Origin: Dactylosporangium sp. AC04546
GTDB lineage: Bacteria; Actinomycetota; Actinomycetes; Mycobacteriales; Micromonosporaceae
Direction: 5' to 3'
Length of the DNA: 64,000 nt
Assembly (NCBI RefSeq): GCF_022095675.1
Contig: NZ_JAHYSG010000071.1
Span: forward strand, 1-64,000
Of the stretch, positions 61,901 to 64,000 are shown one piece after another (positions within the stretch are counted from its first letter, which is position 1; every line of letters begins with the position of its first letter). Both the position numbers and the translations under genes were made by a program. Below the pieces are notes generated by a model, which saw nothing but the letters and a program-made list of their open reading frames with translations, did no database searches and was not told where the DNA came from.

Positions 61901-62914
61901 GTGGTCGACGCGGCGGCGCTCGAGCGGATCCGGCGGATCGCGGCCGCCGCGACCCACTCGCGGGCGCTGCGGGAGGCCGTGCTCGCCGAGATCGGCCGGG
62001 TCGTGGCCTTCGCCGCCTACGTCTGGCCGCTGACCGACCCCGAGACGTCGGTGGCGACGGACCCGCTGGCCTCGATCCCGCCGGCGCTCATGCCCGACCT
62101 GCCGCGGCTCATCCGGCTCAAGTACCTCACCCCGGTCAACCGCTGGACGGGCCTGTCCGGCGCCGCGCACCTGGAGGTGCCCGCGGAGAGCCTGGTGTGG
62201 CGCGAGCTGCTGCACGCCCACGCCGTCACCGACGTCGCGTCGGTGGTCTTCCGGGACCGCTACGGCTGCTGGGCGTTCCTGGACCTGTGGCGGTGCGGCG
62301 GCGCGTTCACCCGGGCCGAGCTGGCCTTCCTCGACGAGGTCGCGACCGTGCTCACCGAGCACGTGCGCCGCTGCGAGGCCGCGACGTTCGCGACCACGGC
62401 CACGGCCCGCGACCCAGCCCCGGTCGTGCTGCTCCTCGACGCGGACCTGCGGGTGCTCGGCCAGACCTCGCCGACCCACGAGTACCTGACGATGTTGTTG
62501 CCGCCACCCGCGGACCTGGACCCCGTCCCGGCCGTCGCCTACAACGTCGCCGCACAGCTCGTCGCGGCTGAGGCGGGCGTCGACGAGCAGCCGCCGATGG
62601 CCCGCATCCACCTCGCCGGCGGGCGCCGGCTCACCCTGCGGGCAGCCAGGATCGGTCCGGACGCCCAGATCGCCGTCACGGTGGAGGACAGCTCGCCCGC
62701 CGAGCGCACGGCGGTGTTCGCCCGCGCCTGCGGCCTCGCGGCGCGCGAGGCCGAGCTGCTGCAGCACCTGACGACGGGCGCGGACACCCGCACGGTCGCC
62801 GCCCGCATGTTCCTGAGCGAGAACACGGTCCAGGACCATCTGAAGTCCATCTTCACCAAGACCGGCACCCGCAGCCGCCGGGTGCTGCTGTCCCGCGCGA
62901 CCGGGACCGCCTGA
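61901..62914 (+). CDS. LuxR-type regulator with N-terminal sensory region
   Basis: Protein of 337 residues. The N-terminal region (about residues 20-165) resembles a GAF-like domain (VWRELLHAHAVTDVASVVF, RDRYGCWAFLDLWR). The C-terminal 65 residues are a LuxR HTH: GLAAREAELLQHLTTGADTR and SENTVQDHLKSIFTKTG. There is no phospho-acceptor receiver, so it responds to a ligand or stress by itself. It may control the divergent ABM/SnoaL pair. Three bases separate it from the convergent HAD gene. Confidence 0.85.
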   Translation: MVDAAALERIRRIAAAATHSRALREAVLAEIGRVVAFAAYVWPLTDPETSVATDPLASIPPALMPDLPRLIRLKYLTPVNRWTGLSGAAHLEVPAESLVWRELLHAHAVTDVASVVFRDRYGCWAFLDLWRCGGAFTRAELAFLDEVATVLTEHVRRCEAATFATTATARDPAPVVLLLDADLRVLGQTSPTHEYLTMLLPPPADLDPVPAVAYNVAAQLVAAEAGVDEQPPMARIHLAGGRRLTLRAARIGPDAQIAVTVEDSSPAERTAVFARACGLAAREAELLQHLTTGADTRTVAARMFLSENTVQDHLKSIFTKTGTRSRRVLLSRATGTA

Positions 62915-62917
62915 GCG

Positions 62918-63574
62918 CTACGACGCGACGAGCTTGCGCAGGTAGTCGACGTCCACGTCGAGCAGGGAGTCGACCAGCGTGACGCCCTCGGGGTCGAGGT
63001 CGACCTCGCACGGGACGGCCAGGACCGCGCAGCCCGCCGCCCGGGCGCTCTTCAGGCCGTTCGGGGAGTCCTCCACCGCCACGCACGACGCCGGGTCGGC
63101 GCCCACCAGCGCGGCCGCCGTAAGGTAGGGCATCGGGTGGGGCTTGGTCAGGTCGACCTCGTCGCCGGCCACCACCGCGTCGAAGTTGGCCGCGCCGATC
63201 GTCAGCAGCGCTACGTCCACCAGGTGGCGGTGGGTGGCCGTGACCAGCGCCAGCGGTACACCTGCCGCTCGAAGATCCGCCAGCAGCTCCTGGGCGCCCG
63301 GGCGCCACTGCAGGCCGTCGCGGAAGAGGAACTTCACGCGCTCCTCGAGCCACACCACCGAAGCGTCCGTCTCGGGGCGGCCGGTCGGGAGGCCGAGGTC
63401 GGTGTGCAGGATGCGCATCGAGTCGGTCATGTTGGTGCCGACCATCGCCTTGCGGGCCGCTTCGGACAGCTCGCGGCCGTAGTGCGCGGCCAGCTCGGTC
63501 AGGCCGACCGACCAGACCTTCTCGCTGTCGACCAGGGTTCCGTCCATGTCGAAGAGCACCGCCTGCAGACCCAC
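62918..63574 (-). CDS. HAD-superfamily phosphatase (beta-PGM-like)
   Basis: Protein of 218 residues. Motif I LFDMDGTLVDSE, helical cap, motif II LALVTATHRH, Lys in DLTKPHPMPY, and CVAVEDSPNGLKSA with the acidic pair. This is the subfamily I pattern of beta-phosphoglucomutase or sugar-phosphate phosphatases. GTG 63574 is favoured since the first strand follows; longer starts reach 63631. Probable metabolite phosphatase. Confidence 0.87.
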   Translation of the reverse strand: MGLQAVLFDMDGTLVDSEKVWSVGLTELAAHYGRELSEAARKAMVGTNMTDSMRILHTDLGLPTGRPETDASVVWLEERVKFLFRDGLQWRPGAQELLADLRAAGVPLALVTATHRHLVDVALLTIGAANFDAVVAGDEVDLTKPHPMPYLTAAALVGADPASCVAVEDSPNGLKSARAAGCAVLAVPCEVDLDPEGVTLVDSLLDVDVDYLRKLVAS

Positions 63575-63698
63575 ACCACGGATCCTGCCAAGGGTCCGCC
63601 CGGATCCCCGCACCTTCGTGCGCAAGGTCACGACCGCAGGGACGCTCCGGCCACGTCCCGACCCACGACCTGGCCGCCGACCACCTGGAGGGCGGCGA

Positions 63699-64000
63699 TC
63701 AACGGGCGGCGGCGCGCACGGCTTCGTTCACGGCCTCGTTCACGGCTTCCAGGAATCGCGCGGGTGTGAGACTTCCCGGAGGTGTACCCCGGCGCGCCGC
63801 CTCGACCACGAGGCGGCGCGCCGTCTCGTTCGCCGGGGTGGGGACGCCGTGCAGCCGGCCCAGGAGCACGATCTCGCCGTTGAGGTAGTCGGCCTCGACG
63901 GTGCCGGTGCCGCGGGCCAGGCTCTGCCACGACGAGCCGCCGTCGCGCGGCAGCCGCAGCTGGAGGATGTCGCCGCGGCGCTCGGCGTCCGCCGCGGCCG
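63699..64000 (-). CDS. 2-dehydropantoate 2-reductase, C-terminal part
   Basis: The last 99 residues are visible; the gene continues beyond the window. SSWQSLARGTGTVEADYLNG and RLHGVPTPANE match the C-terminal helical domain of ketopantoate reductase (PanE/ApbA), where the E-x-D-Y-x-N-G motif binds the substrate. It would be an NADPH enzyme of pantothenate synthesis or a paralogue. The C-terminus carries a small NEAV repeat, and an exact 14-bp inverted repeat (63791-63822) lies in the coding sequence. Confidence 0.8.
   Translation of the reverse strand, partial: AAADAERRGDILQLRLPRDGGSSWQSLARGTGTVEADYLNGEIVLLGRLHGVPTPANETARRLVVEAARRGTPPGSLTPARFLEAVNEAVNEAVRAAAR

Noticed and set aside
63791..63822. 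Exact 14-bp inverted repeat near the end of the window as a terminator
   Set aside because: It lies inside the ketopantoate reductase coding region (ARRLVVEAARR) and can be explained by codon choice for that sequence.

Overview
The window is 64 kb of very GC-rich chromosome from an actinomycete. The gene set (pupylation-proteasome locus, HelY, PafBC, TatAC), the many GTG/TTG starts and the many promoters that sit directly on the start codon all point to Actinobacteria. A Micromonosporaceae-type organism is my best guess from gene content and the palindromic repeats, but this is inference.

Layout. 1-4.3 kb: two small membrane proteins, a WYL regulator, a secreted M4 (thermolysin-like) protease and a methyltransferase. 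4.26-5.37 kb: a compact array of 12 tRNA genes, all on the minus strand, including a class I tRNA-Leu(GAG) and a variant initiator-like tRNA. Just upstream of it (5.47-5.71 kb) a 32-codon ORF has its own promoter, ribosome binding site and intrinsic terminator, next to the remnant of a LuxR-type regulator. 5.9-15.2 kb: housekeeping genes (GNAT, 5'-3' exonuclease, MEDS/HATPase protein, Xaa-Pro peptidase, Lrp/AsnC regulator, HAD, histidine phosphatase, glycogen phosphorylase, MHYT membrane protein). 15.3-27.6 kb: helY, a HAD gene, a small alpha-crystallin protein, a lipid kinase, tatC-tatA, pafC-pafB, a DUF3866 gene, a lipoprotein and pafA. 27.7-39.3 kb: dTDP-L-rhamnose genes (rfbC, rfbA, rfbB, rfbD), a methyltransferase, a DUF2304 protein, a GT2 glycosyltransferase and three very large membrane proteins, presumably building a rhamnosylated envelope glycan or glycolipid. 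39.4-49.1 kb: prcA, prcB, pup, dop, arc, a ferredoxin, trmI, a site-2 protease and a RecB-like nuclease. 49.1-49.8 kb: a 17-bp minisatellite and a palindromic repeat, with no gene. 49.8-58.7 kb: a two-component system followed by two paralogous ATPase/FtsX-type export systems. 58.9-64 kb: a secreted SGNH hydrolase, a secreted glycerophosphodiesterase, two small enzyme-like proteins, a LuxR-type regulator, a HAD phosphatase and the C-terminus of a ketopantoate reductase.

How it fits together. The Pup-proteasome pathway is complete: Pup already ends in Glu, PafA ligates it, Dop removes it, Arc unfolds the substrate and PrcAB degrades it; PafBC is the regulator pair usually encoded beside pafA. 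The gene order recalls the M. tuberculosis Rv2089c-Rv2119 region (pepE, exonuclease, helY, tatCA, pafCBA, prcAB, pup, dop, mpa, trmI, recB-like), with the rhamnose locus filling the pafA-prcA interval.

Stretches over 300 bases without an ordinary gene are 5372-5709 (small ORF and its signals), 13912-14239 (two dyads, no gene) and 49125-49782 (minisatellite and palindromic repeat, no gene). No CRISPR array, rRNA, integrase or intact insertion sequence was seen.
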